Shown here: one piece after another, positions 42,218-52,207 of the stretch
How positions within the stretch are numbered: position 1 is the stretch's first letter
How the letters are laid out: the number at the start of each line of letters is the position of its first letter
Program-made: the position numbers and the translations under genes
The notes under the pieces: generated by a model
What the model saw: the letters and a program-made list of their open reading frames with translations, nothing else
Told to the model about the DNA's origin: nothing
The model's database searches: none
NCBI GenBank assembly: GCA_964244885.1
Contig: CAXTKD010000006.1
Coordinates: forward strand, 62,001-126,000
DNA: 64,000 bases
Direction of reading: 5' to 3'
Source: CAXTKD01 sp964244885
Lineage (GTDB): Bacteria; Pseudomonadota; Alphaproteobacteria; Sphingomonadales; Sphingomonadaceae

Positions 42218-42449
42218 ACCCCTCGATGTCGCGTTCGAGGAGGACGTGATGAAGGTCACGCTTGCTGACGGGCGCACCATCGCAGTGCCTCTCGCGCGAT
42301 ATCCGATCCTTCTCCACGCAACGCCGGACCAGCGGATGGAATTCTGGCTAAGTCCGGACGGCGTTCATTGGGATGGGCTGGACGAGGACATCTCGGTCGA
42401 AGGCATGCTCGCGGTGAGCGCCGCAGCCGCCCCCCGCCGCGCGGCGTGA
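42201..42449 (+). CDS. DUF2442 domain protein
   Basis: 82 aa. 'VTLADGRTIAVPLARYPILLHATPDQRMEFWLSPDGVHWDGLDEDISVEGML' matches the DUF2442 pattern (LxDGr.i.vPl..yPrL..A..e.r ... G.gihWp.lDEDisv.gLL). It is the usual partner of DUF4160, whose frameshifted copy overlaps its start by 17 bp. It is followed by aroC with a GTGA overlap, so it is translated as part of the fabI-aroC run. Function unknown; often proposed as an antitoxin-like or DNA-binding partner. Confidence 0.85.
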   Translation: MSTLPEPLDVAFEEDVMKVTLADGRTIAVPLARYPILLHATPDQRMEFWLSPDGVHWDGLDEDISVEGMLAVSAAAAPRRAA

Positions 42450-43516
42450 GTTTCAACAGCTTCGGCCGCGCCTTCCGATTCACCACGTGGGGTGAATCCC
42501 ACGGCCCGGCGCTCGGCGTCGTGGTCGACAGCTGCCCACCGGGGCTGTCGCTGACCGAGGCCGATATCCAGCCCTTCCTCGACAGGCGCCGCCCCGGCAC
42601 CTCGCGCTTCACCACGCAGCGGCAGGAGCCCGATCAGGTCCGCATCCTCTCCGGCACCTACGAAGGTCGCACCACCGGCACGCCGATCAGCCTGATGATC
42701 GAGAACGTCGACCAGCGCTCGAAGGACTATTCCGAAGTCGCGCGCGCCTACCGTCCCGGCCATGCCGACTACGCCTACGACGCCAAATACGGCTTTCGCG
42801 ATCCGCGCGGCGGCGGCCGCTCCTCGGCGCGCGAGACCGCGGCGCGCGTCGCCGCCGGCGCGGTAGCGCGGCTGGTCATCCCCGAAGTGACGATCCGCGC
42901 CTATCTCGTCGAACTCGGCGGCGACGCCATCGACCGCGCCGCCTTGGACGATGCCCAGATCGACTCCAACCCGTTCTTCTGCCCCGATCCCGCCGCCGCC
43001 GCGCGCTGGGAGAAGGCGCTCGACGCCGCGCGCAAGGCCGGCTCGTCGCTCGGCGCGGTGGTCGAGTGCGTCGCCTCCGGCGTCCCGGCGGGCTGGGGCG
43101 CCCCGGTCTACGCCAAGCTCGACAGCGAGCTGGCGTCGGCATTCATGAGCATCAACGCGGTCAAGGGCGTCGAGATCGGTGACGGCTTCGCCGCCGCTCG
43201 CCTGCGCGGCGAGGACAATGCCGACGCGATGCGCCCGGGTCCCGACGGCAGGCCGAGCTTCGCCAGCAACCACGCCGGCGGCACCGCCGGCGGCATCTCG
43301 ACCGGCCAGCCGATCGTCGTCCGCATCGCGCTGAAGCCGACCTCGTCGATCCTCACCCCGGTCGACACCGTCGACACCAGCGGCGCCGCCGCCGAGATCG
43401 TCACCAAGGGCCGCCACGACCCCTGCGTCGGCATCCGCGCCGCCCCCGTCGCCGAAGCGATGATGGCGCTCGTCCTCGCCGACCAGAAGCTCCTCCACCG
43501 CGCGCAGTGCGGCTAG
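42446..43516 (+). CDS. aroC: Chorismate synthase
   Basis: 356 aa from a GTG at 42446 that overlaps the previous stop (GTGA). 'FNSFGRAFRFTTWGESHGPALGVVVDSCPPGLSLTE', 'RRRPGTSRFTTQRQEPDQV', 'GRSSARETAARVAAGAVA' and 'SNHAGGTAGGISTGQPI' (FMN/EPSP binding) are all present. It converts EPSP to chorismate, the branch point to aromatic amino acids; pheA for phenylalanine lies 8 kb away. The DUF2442 gene may be an insertion in an older fabI-aroC operon. Confidence 0.96.
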   Translation: MSFNSFGRAFRFTTWGESHGPALGVVVDSCPPGLSLTEADIQPFLDRRRPGTSRFTTQRQEPDQVRILSGTYEGRTTGTPISLMIENVDQRSKDYSEVARAYRPGHADYAYDAKYGFRDPRGGGRSSARETAARVAAGAVARLVIPEVTIRAYLVELGGDAIDRAALDDAQIDSNPFFCPDPAAAARWEKALDAARKAGSSLGAVVECVASGVPAGWGAPVYAKLDSELASAFMSINAVKGVEIGDGFAAARLRGEDNADAMRPGPDGRPSFASNHAGGTAGGISTGQPIVVRIALKPTSSILTPVDTVDTSGAAAEIVTKGRHDPCVGIRAAPVAEAMMALVLADQKLLHRAQCG

Positions 43517-43636
43517 GGTTCACGCCGGCCCGAGCCGGTTGCAGGACGAGTTGACGCAGAACGGATTACAATCGTCGCGCCGAGCTCTCAGGTTGGCTGG
43601 CGCTATTCGAACATCATCAACGACAGGAGAGAAACC

Positions 43637-43933
43637 ATGAAAGCTCGTTACCTGATCGCCGCGACCGCCGCGGTCCTGATCCCCGCCGCGACGCTCGCGC
43701 AACAGGCCCCGTCCGCCGCGCCGCAGACCACCGAAGCGCCGGTTTCCGGCTCCGCGACGACCACCACGACGGCCGCTCCGGCGAGCCCGGCGGTGAGCGA
43801 AAGCACGACGGTGACGACATCCGCGCCACCCGCTGGCGAGGCCACGACGACCGTCGCTTCCGACGGCTCGAAAACCACGACAACGACGACCGTCGACGAG
43901 CATTCGACGTACAAGAAGAAGCCCAAGGGCTGA
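43637..43933 (+). CDS. Small exported Thr/Ala/Ser-rich protein
   Basis: 98 aa with GGAGAG before the ATG. A signal peptide (MKARYLIAATAAVLIPAATLAQ) is followed by low-complexity Thr/Ser/Ala/Pro sequence and a basic tail 'HSTYKKKPKG'. No domain is recognisable. It is probably an unstructured periplasmic or surface protein. It converges on purA, with the intergenic hairpin-poor gap of 40 bp. Confidence 0.65.
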   Translation: MKARYLIAATAAVLIPAATLAQQAPSAAPQTTEAPVSGSATTTTTAAPASPAVSESTTVTTSAPPAGEATTTVASDGSKTTTTTTVDEHSTYKKKPKG

Positions 43934-43973
43934 TCGCCAACCGAAGCCCGGACACGCGCGGGGCCTCGTCCTA

Positions 43974-45263
<1,290 letters not shown>

Positions 45264-45303
45264 GCCCTCAGCTATCTCCTGTCGTCTCGCACGAACGAAT
45301 GAT

Positions 45304-45386
45304 GTCCCTCGACTTCGCTCGGGATGAGCGGAGCAGAGAATTGCAATCAGCCCCGAACCCGCTCATCCCGAGCAAAGTCGAGGGAC
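45304..45386. repeat. Family D repeat doublet between hisZ and purA
   Basis: Left arm GTCCCTCGACTTCGCTCGGG ATGAGC (45304-45329) and right arm 45361-45386 (GCTCATCCCGAGCAAAGTCG, AGGGAC) are near-perfect reverse complements around 31 bases. Similar in build to family C but with a different sequence. Confidence 0.8.
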
Positions 45387-45395
45387 GCACGGCCT

Positions 45396-46496
45396 CTATG
45401 CTGGCCGGGCCTCTACACCATTCCAGATATGACTGCAGCGCAAAGTCGCCGCGGTTTCATCGCCGAGCGCCGCGACCGTCGTCCAGCCCGCCGCGCGCAG
45501 CGTGCCGCCGACGCCGGCCGCCGTCCCGGCGGGCAGCAGCACCCGCCGCCGCTCGCTCCGCCCGAACCCCGCGTCGACCAGCCCATCGACATACAGCGAG
45601 AACCCCACCGCCGCCTCCCGCGCCCCGCCGGGATGCGCGATCGTGTAGGTGCCGCCGCGCCCGACCTCGCCGCGCACGCCGTCGGCGAAGATCGAGAAGC
45701 CGAGCCAGCTCTGGAACTCGAAGCCGTGGAGCTCGGTCGGGTCGAGCGTCAGCGACACGCCTTCCAGCCCGTCGATCACCCGCGCCACATCGTCGGCGAG
45801 CGCCTTGCCCGGCCCCGGCAGAGACCGCACCGCCGCCAGCGCCGCGTCGATCGGGCCCGCCGCCGCGATCAGCGGCTCATAAGCCCCGCCGCCGGCCGCG
45901 CGGAGCCCGGCGAAGTCCTTGCCGTCGAGCATCGCCCGCACCGCCGCCAGATCCTCGACCGGCCAGGGCCCGTCCGCCAGCGCCGGCACCAGCCCCGGCA
46001 GCGTCAGGTCGACCGTCAGCCCCCCGAGCCCCGCCGCCGTCAGCGCCTCGACCGCCAGCCGCAGCACCTCACGCGCCGCCGCCACGCCATCGCTGCCGAT
46101 CAGCTCGGCGCCCGCTTGGCAGCTTTCGCGCTCGGGGAACAGCTGGCTGCCCTTCACCCGCAGCACCGGCCCGCCGTAGGCGAGCCGCAGCGGACGCGCC
46201 TGCGCCACCAGCCGAGTCGCCGCGATCCGCCCGACTTGGCCGGTCATGTCGTGGCGCAGCGCCAGAGTCCGGCTCGACACCGGGTCGACGAAGCGGAACA
46301 GATGCCGCTCGCTCCCCGATCCGACCCGCCCGGCAAGGCTCTCCTCGAACTCGATCAGCGGCGGCTGGACGCGCTCGTAGCCGTGGCTCGCCACCGTCTC
46401 CAGCAGCCCATGCAGCAGCGCCGCCGCCGCCTCCGCCTCGGGCGGCAGCCGGTCGCGCAGCCCTTCGGGCAGCAGACCCCTGGCGATCTCGTCCAT
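45396..46496 (-). CDS. hisZ: ATP phosphoribosyltransferase regulatory subunit HisZ
   Basis: 366 aa, related to class II histidyl-tRNA synthetases but without their full catalytic set. 'ARGLLPEGLRDRLPPEAEAAAALLHGLLETVASHGYERVQPPLIEFEESL', 'RHLFRFVDPVSSRTLALRHDMTGQVGRIAATRL' and 'SQLFPERESCQAGAELIG' are HisZ-typical. HisZ partners the short HisG to start histidine synthesis; no hisG is in the window. Its ATG overlaps the serA stop by one base, so serA and hisZ are coupled. Confidence 0.9.
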   Translation of the reverse strand: MDEIARGLLPEGLRDRLPPEAEAAAALLHGLLETVASHGYERVQPPLIEFEESLAGRVGSGSERHLFRFVDPVSSRTLALRHDMTGQVGRIAATRLVAQARPLRLAYGGPVLRVKGSQLFPERESCQAGAELIGSDGVAAAREVLRLAVEALTAAGLGGLTVDLTLPGLVPALADGPWPVEDLAAVRAMLDGKDFAGLRAAGGGAYEPLIAAAGPIDAALAAVRSLPGPGKALADDVARVIDGLEGVSLTLDPTELHGFEFQSWLGFSIFADGVRGEVGRGGTYTIAHPGGAREAAVGFSLYVDGLVDAGFGRSERRRVLLPAGTAAGVGGTLRAAGWTTVAALGDETAATLRCSHIWNGVEARPA

Positions 46497-48070
46497 CAGA
46501 AGTTCAGCGCCTTGACGATGCGCACTCCCGGCAATTGGCGGATCGTCGACAGCAGCGCGTCCTCGACCTTCTCGTCGACCGACAGCAGCAGCACCGCCTC
46601 GCCCCCAGCCGCGCGGCGGCCGAGATGGAAGGTGCCGATGTTAACTCCCGCGTCGCCGAGCGTCGAGCCCAGCCGGCCGATGAACCCCGGTTTGTCGTCG
46701 TTGACGATGAACAGCATCGGTCCGTCCAGATCGGCCTCGACCTTGATCCCGAAGATCTCGGTCAGGCGCGGGCTGGCGTTGCCGAACAATGTCCCCGCCA
46801 CCGATTTCTCGCCGTCGGCGGTCCGCACCGTCACCCGCACCAGCGTGTGATAGTCGGTCTCGCGCTCGTGACGCACCTCGGCGATGTCGATGTCGCGCTC
46901 GCGCGCCAGATAGGGCGCGTTGACCATGTTCACCGTGTCGGAATGCTGGCGCATCAGGCCGGCGAGCACCGCGGCGGTGATCGGCTTGATGTTCAGTTCG
47001 GCCGCCGCACCCTCGACCTCGACTGTCACCGCCTGGACGTCGCTGACCAGCTGCCCGACCAGCATCCCGAGCTTCTCGGCGAGCGCCATGTACGGCTTGA
47101 GGCGAGGGGCCTCCTCGGCGCTCAGGCTCGGCATGTTGAGCGCGTTGGTGACTCCGCCCTGCAGCAGGAAGTCCGACATCTGCTCGGCGACCTGGATCGC
47201 GACATTGACCTGCGCCTCGTCGGTCGAGGCGCCGAGATGCGGCGTGCAGACGAGGTTGGGCGTGCCGAACAGCGCGTTCGAGTTCGCCGGCTCCTCGACG
47301 AACACGTCGAGCGCCGCGCCCGCGATATGGCCGCTGTCGAGCCCGCTTTTAAGCGCCGCCTCGTCAATCAGCCCGCCGCGCGCGCAGTTGATGATCCGCA
47401 CGCCCTTCTTGGTCTTGGCGAGGTTCTCGGCGGAGAGGATGTTGCGCGTCGAATCGGTGAGCGGCGTGTGGAGCGTGATGAAATCGGCGCGCGCCAGCAG
47501 CTCGTCCAGAGTCACCTTCTCGATGCCCAGGTCCTGCGCGCGCTCGGGCGTCAGGAACGGGTCGAACGCCACCACCTTCATGTGGAGGCCGAGCGCGCGG
47601 TCGGCGACGATCGAGCCGATATTGCCCGCGCCGATCAGCCCCAGGGTCTTCGACGTCAGCTCGACGCCCATGAAGCGGTTCTTCTCCCACTTGCCCGCCT
47701 GCGTCGAGGCGTCGGCCTCGGGCAGCTGGCGAGCGAGCGCGAACATCAGCGCGATCGCGTGCTCGGCGGTGGTGATCGAATTGCCGAACGGCGTGTTCAT
47801 CACGACGACGCCGCTCGCCGACGCCGCCGGCACGTCGACGTTGTCGACTCCGATGCCGGCGCGCCCGACGACCTTGAGCTTCGTCGCGGCCGCGATCACG
47901 TCCTTGGTGACCTTGGTCGCGGAGCGCACCGCGATCCCGTCATAGTCGCCGACGATCTTCAGCAGCTCGTCCTTGCTGAGGCCCGGCTTCTCGTCGAACT
48001 CGACCCCGCGGTCGCGGAACACCTGCGCCGCCTTGGGGGACATTTTGTCTGCGATCAGGACTTTAGGCAT
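46496..48070 (-). CDS. serA: D-3-phosphoglycerate dehydrogenase
   Basis: 524 aa from MPKVLIADKMSPKAAQVFRD. Substrate domain, Rossmann site 'LGLIGAGNIGSIVADRAL', active-site 'INCARGGLIDEAAL' (Arg) and 'TPHLGASTDEAQ' (His). A long intervening domain follows (~320-450), and a C-terminal ACT domain (~455-524, 'MLFIVNDDKPGFIGRLGSTLGDAGVNIGTFHLGRR') gives probable serine feedback. It oxidises 3-phosphoglycerate with NAD+, the first serine step; serC, the second, is upstream on the same strand across a repeat doublet. Confidence 0.97.
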   Translation of the reverse strand: MPKVLIADKMSPKAAQVFRDRGVEFDEKPGLSKDELLKIVGDYDGIAVRSATKVTKDVIAAATKLKVVGRAGIGVDNVDVPAASASGVVVMNTPFGNSITTAEHAIALMFALARQLPEADASTQAGKWEKNRFMGVELTSKTLGLIGAGNIGSIVADRALGLHMKVVAFDPFLTPERAQDLGIEKVTLDELLARADFITLHTPLTDSTRNILSAENLAKTKKGVRIINCARGGLIDEAALKSGLDSGHIAGAALDVFVEEPANSNALFGTPNLVCTPHLGASTDEAQVNVAIQVAEQMSDFLLQGGVTNALNMPSLSAEEAPRLKPYMALAEKLGMLVGQLVSDVQAVTVEVEGAAAELNIKPITAAVLAGLMRQHSDTVNMVNAPYLARERDIDIAEVRHERETDYHTLVRVTVRTADGEKSVAGTLFGNASPRLTEIFGIKVEADLDGPMLFIVNDDKPGFIGRLGSTLGDAGVNIGTFHLGRRAAGGEAVLLLSVDEKVEDALLSTIRQLPGVRIVKALNF

Positions 48071-48093
48071 TTTTCTAACCCTACTTTTTCCTT

Positions 48094-48190
48094 CGTCATT
48101 CCCGCGAAGGCGGGAACCCACCCGTTCAAAAGCGCCAGCGGTAGCTGGCATGTTGTTATCGGGTGGATCCCCGCCTGCGCGGGGATGACG
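48094..48190. repeat. Full-length family B repeat doublet between serC and serA
   Basis: CGTCATTCCCGCGAAGGCGG at the left and CCCGCCTGCGCGGGGATGAC at the right, around a centre containing AGCGCCAGCGGTAGCTGGCA. The copy at 52208-52306 has the same arms and almost the same centre, so the mobile unit is the whole ~97 bp. Confidence 0.85.
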
Positions 48191-48191
48191 A

Positions 48192-49337
48192 TCAATGTTG
48201 AGAAGACCCGGTGACCTCGGCGAACGCCCAGTCCAGCCACGGCCCCAGCGCCTCGACGTCGCTCGTGTCCACCGTCGCCCCGCACCAGATGCGAAGGCCC
48301 GGCGGTGCGTCGCGGTAGCCGGCGATGTCGTACGCGACATCCTCCTTCTCCAGCAGCGCCGCGATCTTCTTCGGGACGTCGGGGTCGCCCGCGAACTTGG
48401 GGTCGACGATCTTGAGGCAGACGCTGGTGTCGGAGCGCGTGGCAGGGTCGATCGCGAGATGGTCGATCCACGGCGTCGCCTGCACCCAGCGGTCGAGCGC
48501 GGCGGCGTTGGCCTCGGAGCGCGAGATCAGCCAGCTGAGGCCGCCGTAGGCGTCCGCCCATTCCAGCGCGTCGATATAATCCTCGACCGCCAGCATCGAC
48601 GGCGTGTTGATCGTCTCGCCCTCGAACACGCCCTCGGTCAGCTTGCCCTTCGAAACGAGCCGGAAAACCTTCGGCAGCGGCCACGCCGGCGTGTAGCTCT
48701 CCAGCCGTTCGACCGCGCGCGGCCCGAGGATGATCACCCCGTGCCCGCCTTCGCCGCCCAGCACCTTCTGCCAGGAGTAGGTGGTGACATCGAGCTTGTC
48801 CCACGGCAGGTCGACCGCGAACACCGCGCTGGTCGCGTCGGCGAAGGTCAGCCCTTCGCGGTCGTCGCGGATCCACTCGCCGTTCGGCACGCGGACGCCG
48901 GAGGTGGTGCCGTTCCAGGTGAACAGCACGTCGCCGTCCTGCCGCACCCGCGACAGGTCGGGCAGCTCGCCATAGGGCGCGGTGATCACGGTGGGGTCGA
49001 TCTTCAGCTGCTTGACCGCATCGGTCACCCAGCCTTCGCCGAAGCTCTCCCACGCCAGCAGCGTCACGGGCCTGGCGCCCAGCATCGTCCACATCGCCAT
49101 CTCGAACGCGCCGGTGTCGGAGCCGGGGACGATGCCGATGCGGTGCGTGTCGGTCACGCCCAGAATCTTGCGCGTCAGCTCGATCGCATGCTTCAGCCGG
49201 CTCTTGCCGAGCTTCGATCGGTGCGATCGTCCGAGGACGCGGGTGTCGAGTTGGGAAGGGTCCCATCCGGGGCGCTTGGCGCAGGGGCCGGACGAGAAAG
49301 TGGCACGCGCGGGGCGCGTGGCGGGTCGGTCAGTCAT
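48192..49337 (-). CDS. serC: Phosphoserine aminotransferase
   Basis: 381 aa, alphaproteobacterial-type SerC. 'FSSGPCAKRPGWDPSQLDTRVLGRSHRSKLGKSRLKHAIELTR', 'GIVPGSDTGAFEMAMWTML' and the PLP lysine in 'TTYSWQKVLGGEGGHGVIILGPRA' identify it. It converts 3-phosphohydroxypyruvate and glutamate to phosphoserine. serA follows on the same strand after a repeat. Upstream, two hairpins precede the start and one of them covers the ribosome site, as expected for the alphaproteobacterial serC leader element. Confidence 0.95.
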   Translation of the reverse strand: MTDRPATRPARATFSSGPCAKRPGWDPSQLDTRVLGRSHRSKLGKSRLKHAIELTRKILGVTDTHRIGIVPGSDTGAFEMAMWTMLGARPVTLLAWESFGEGWVTDAVKQLKIDPTVITAPYGELPDLSRVRQDGDVLFTWNGTTSGVRVPNGEWIRDDREGLTFADATSAVFAVDLPWDKLDVTTYSWQKVLGGEGGHGVIILGPRAVERLESYTPAWPLPKVFRLVSKGKLTEGVFEGETINTPSMLAVEDYIDALEWADAYGGLSWLISRSEANAAALDRWVQATPWIDHLAIDPATRSDTSVCLKIVDPKFAGDPDVPKKIAALLEKEDVAYDIAGYRDAPPGLRIWCGATVDTSDVEALGPWLDWAFAEVTGSSQH

Positions 49338-49395
49338 GGTCTCTCCTCACAGAGAGCTCGCGCCGCGTTGGGGCGGCGTGGCCCGCCGCCGCTCA
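49338..49395 (-). promoter_or_regulatory. Candidate serC leader RNA (two hairpins, ribosome site in the second)
   Basis: On the minus strand the stem GGCGGCG/CGCCGCC (49384-49390 with 49372-49378) is followed by CTCTC-TGTGAG-GAGAG (49352-49356 with 49341-49345) and then ACC and the serC ATG. The GAGGAGAG ribosome site lies partly in the second stem. A conserved 'serC motif' RNA is known upstream of serC in alphaproteobacteria; whether this matches it needs a covariance-model test. Confidence 0.45.
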
Positions 49396-49477
49396 TAGAG
49401 ATGGTCACCGGCCTGTCAACCGAAGCTGGCAATTTGCCGCAAGTTCGCTAAAGCACCCGGCCCAACGGACCGAGACA

Positions 49478-50338
49478 ATGATGACAGAGAAGAACGTCCC
49501 GCCGCGCATGTTCCCAAGCGCGAGCGAGGAAGCCAAGGTCGCGGCGCACCCGACCAGCGTCCCGCAGACCGAGCACCCCGCCTACCGCCTCGCTTTCCAG
49601 GACCACGACTTCCTGCTGCGCGACGACCTGCGCCCGGTGCGCTTCCAGCTTGAATTGCTGAAGCCCGAATTGCTGCTCAACGAGGCGAGGATCGGCTCCA
49701 CCTTCGTCATGTACGGCTCGGCGCGCATTCCCTCGCCCGAGCAGGCGCAGGGCCTGGTCGACGCCGCCGAGACCCCGGAGGCCCGCGCCATCGCCGAGCG
49801 CCTCGCCGCCAAGTCGCACTACTACACCGTCGCGCGCGAGCTCGCGCAACTGTCGTCGGGGGCCGCGCCCGACGCCGAAGGCAACCGCCAGTTCGTCGTC
49901 TGCTCGGGCGGCGGCCCGTCGATCATGGAGGCCGCCAATCGCGGCGCCGCCGACGTCGGCGCGCCGACCGTCGGCCTCAATATCGTCCTGCCGTTTGAGC
50001 AGGTCCCCAACCCCTACGTCACGCCCGGGCTGAGCTTCCAGTTCCACTATTTCGCGCTCCGGAAGATGCACTTCCTGCTGCGCGCCCGCGCCGTCGCCGC
50101 CTTCCCCGGCGGCTTCGGCACCTTCGACGAGCTGTTCGAGCTGCTGACTCTGATCCAGACCGGCAAGGTCAAGCCGATGCCCGTCCTGCTGTTCGGCAAG
50201 GAATTCTGGGGCCGCGTCGTGAACTTCCAGGCACTTGTCGAGGAGGGCGTGATCTCGCCCGGCGACCTCAACCTGTTCCACATCGTCGAGACGGCGGAAG
50301 AAGGCTGGGCCATAATCCGCGAGGCTTACGGGCTGTAA
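49478..50338 (+). CDS. LOG family protein (TIGR00730, nucleotide 5'-monophosphate phosphoribohydrolase-like)
   Basis: 286 aa, with an N-terminal extension of ~90 residues before the LOG core. Core motifs: 'FVVCSGGGPSIMEAANRGAADVGAPTVGLNIVLP' and 'FPGGFGTFDELFELLTLIQTGK' (PGGxGTxxE), with 'ALRKMHFLLRARAV' between. LOG enzymes hydrolyse cytokinin ribotides or AMP-type nucleotides; the bacterial role is often unknown. It is divergent from serC and convergent with the cytochrome c gene across a 28-bp palindrome. Confidence 0.87.
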   Translation: MMTEKNVPPRMFPSASEEAKVAAHPTSVPQTEHPAYRLAFQDHDFLLRDDLRPVRFQLELLKPELLLNEARIGSTFVMYGSARIPSPEQAQGLVDAAETPEARAIAERLAAKSHYYTVARELAQLSSGAAPDAEGNRQFVVCSGGGPSIMEAANRGAADVGAPTVGLNIVLPFEQVPNPYVTPGLSFQFHYFALRKMHFLLRARAVAAFPGGFGTFDELFELLTLIQTGKVKPMPVLLFGKEFWGRVVNFQALVEEGVISPGDLNLFHIVETAEEGWAIIREAYGL

Positions 50339-50351
50339 TCCCAAATACCAT

Positions 50352-50379
50352 CGTCATCCCCGCGTTCGCGGGGATGACG
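50352..50379. terminator. Bidirectional hairpin (family B palindrome) between convergent genes
   Basis: CGTCATCCCCGCGTTCGCGG then GGATGACG, a 28-base near-perfect palindrome between the LOG and cytochrome c stops. Sequence and position suggest a repeat arm pair used as a shared terminator. Confidence 0.6.
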
Positions 50380-50398
50380 GCGCTTGTTAGTGCGGGTC

Positions 50399-51175
50399 CT
50401 ACTTCGCCGCGACCGTCGCCGCCGCCGGCTTCGGCGCCTCGGTCTTCGACGTTCCCGTCACGGTTGACGCACCCGGCCCGCCGACATTGCCCTGAGGCTG
50501 CGCGGCGGCCGGCGTTGCATTCTTGCTGGCGTCAACCGTGTCCGGCGCCTTGCCGGCCTGGGTCGCGGGCTTGTCGCCTGTCGTTCCCGCCGCCGGCGCA
50601 CCCGCCGCGGCTGCAGGTGCCGCAGCCGCCTCGGCCGGAACCGGCGGATAGGGCTTGGGCGAGGCGCTCTGCGAATTGAGGTAGGCGATCACGTCGGCGC
50701 GGTCCTGCGGCTTCGAGATGCCGGCGAACGCCATCTTGGTGCCGGGCGCATAGGCCTTCGGCGACTGCAGCCACTTGCTGAGCTCGTCGAAGCTCCAGAT
50801 CGTCCCGTGCATCTTGGTCAGCGCCTCGGAATAGGCGAAGCCCTGCATGTGCGCGTGCGGCAGGCCGACGATACCGTAGAGATTGGGGCCGATGCCCGCC
50901 GGGCCGCCCGGCGCGGCGTTGTGGCAGGCCGCGCATTTCTTGAACTGGTTCTCGCCCTTCGCCTTGTCGGCGGTCGCGAGGTAGAAGGCGATCGGCTTCT
51001 CGGCTTCGGCGGGGGCGCCGCCCGACGCTTCGGCCTCGACGCCCTCGACGACGTAGCCCGGCTTCTCAAGCTTGTGCGGCGTGAACAGCATGCCGGTCAC
51101 CAGCGCCAGGCCGAGCACCGCGATGGCGGCGGTCAGCACCCAGCCGGCGATCTTGTTCCATTCGAAGCTGTCCAC
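50399..51175 (-). CDS. Membrane-anchored c-type cytochrome (CycM-like)
   Basis: 258 aa from a GTG at 51175 that has GGAGG five bases upstream; a longer frame to 51304 would add 43 unlikely residues. Residues ~11-31 form one N-terminal membrane anchor. Heme site CAACH at 81-85, distal methionine in 'YAPGTKMAFAGI'. After about residue 165 there is an Ala/Pro/Thr-rich tail of ~90 residues ('AEAAAAPAAAAGAPAAGTTGDKPATQ'), longer than usual for class I membrane cytochromes. It probably carries electrons from the bc1 complex to an oxidase. It is divergent from pheA (127 bp). Confidence 0.9.
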   Translation of the reverse strand: MDSFEWNKIAGWVLTAAIAVLGLALVTGMLFTPHKLEKPGYVVEGVEAEASGGAPAEAEKPIAFYLATADKAKGENQFKKCAACHNAAPGGPAGIGPNLYGIVGLPHAHMQGFAYSEALTKMHGTIWSFDELSKWLQSPKAYAPGTKMAFAGISKPQDRADVIAYLNSQSASPKPYPPVPAEAAAAPAAAAGAPAAGTTGDKPATQAGKAPDTVDASKNATPAAAQPQGNVGGPGASTVTGTSKTEAPKPAAATVAAK

Positions 51176-51302
51176 CAATGCCTCCGCTAGAGCCCTCTGC
51201 CGGGGCGAATTTACGCGCGGGCCTCGATAGCGGCGCGCCTCCGCCTTGCCAAGCCGCTTCGCTTGACCAACCGGCGCCCCGGCGTCGATAAGCCGCGCCG
51301 CC

Positions 51303-52193
51303 ATGGAGAATTATCCCGAACCCGCGCGCTCTCTCGTCGCCGCCTACACCGAGGCGGCGCTCGCCTGTCCGGCGCGCGCCGTCGCCTATCAGGGCGCGCC
51401 CGCCGCCAATTCGCACATCGCGGTGACCGACGTCTTTCCCGACGCGCTGCCCTTGCCGTGCTTCGCGTTCGAGGACGCGATCGACGCGGTGAAGGAGGGC
51501 AGGGCCGACCGCGCGATGATCCCGATCGAGAACTCGCTCCACGGCCGGGTGGCGGACATCCACTTCCTGCTGCCCGAAAGCGGCCTGGTAATCGTCGCCG
51601 AGCATTTCATGCCGATCCGCTTCTGCCTGATGGGGCTGGAGCGCGGCGCGGCGATCGTCCAGGCGATGAGCCACCCGCAGGGCCTCGGTCAGTGCCGCAC
51701 CTGGCTGCGCGATCACGGCATCCAGCCCGTTTCCTATCCCGACACCGCCGGCGCCGCCGCGCGCGTCGCGGAGATCGGCGACCCGTCGATCGCCGCCCTC
51801 GCGCCTCGCCTCGCCGCGGAGCTTTACGGTCTCCACATCCTCAAAGAGGGCGTCGAGGATTCGGGCGACAACACCACCCGTTTCGTCGTGCTGGCGCGCG
51901 AGGGGTCGGAGCGCCCGGCCGACGTCCCGCTGATGACGACGATCATCTTCGAGGTGCGAAACGTCCCCGCCGCGCTCTACAAGGCGATGGGCGGCTTCGC
52001 GACCAACGGCGTCAACATGACCAAGCTCGAAAGCTACCAGCGCGGCGCGAGCTTCAGCGCCACCGAATTCTACGCCGACATCGACGGCGCCCCCGAGGAC
52101 GCCAACGTCGCGCTAGCGTTGGAGGAACTTCGCTTCCACTCGAAATGGGTCCGCATCCTTGGCACCTATCCGCAGGAACTGGCGCGGGGCTGA
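51303..52193 (+). CDS. pheA: Prephenate dehydratase
   Basis: 296 aa. 'VAYQGAPAANSHIAVTDVFPDALPLPCFAFEDAIDAVKEGRADRAMIPIENSLHGRV' and the catalytic 'EDSGDNTTRFVVLAR' (Thr-Arg-Phe) define the dehydratase. A C-terminal ACT domain ('LMTTIIFEVRNVPAALYKAMGGFATNGVNMTKLESYQ') should bind phenylalanine for feedback. There is no chorismate mutase domain, so this is the monofunctional type. It makes phenylpyruvate from prephenate. Confidence 0.95.
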   Translation: MENYPEPARSLVAAYTEAALACPARAVAYQGAPAANSHIAVTDVFPDALPLPCFAFEDAIDAVKEGRADRAMIPIENSLHGRVADIHFLLPESGLVIVAEHFMPIRFCLMGLERGAAIVQAMSHPQGLGQCRTWLRDHGIQPVSYPDTAGAAARVAEIGDPSIAALAPRLAAELYGLHILKEGVEDSGDNTTRFVVLAREGSERPADVPLMTTIIFEVRNVPAALYKAMGGFATNGVNMTKLESYQRGASFSATEFYADIDGAPEDANVALALEELRFHSKWVRILGTYPQELARG

Positions 52194-52207
52194 ATACCAA
52201 ATATTCT

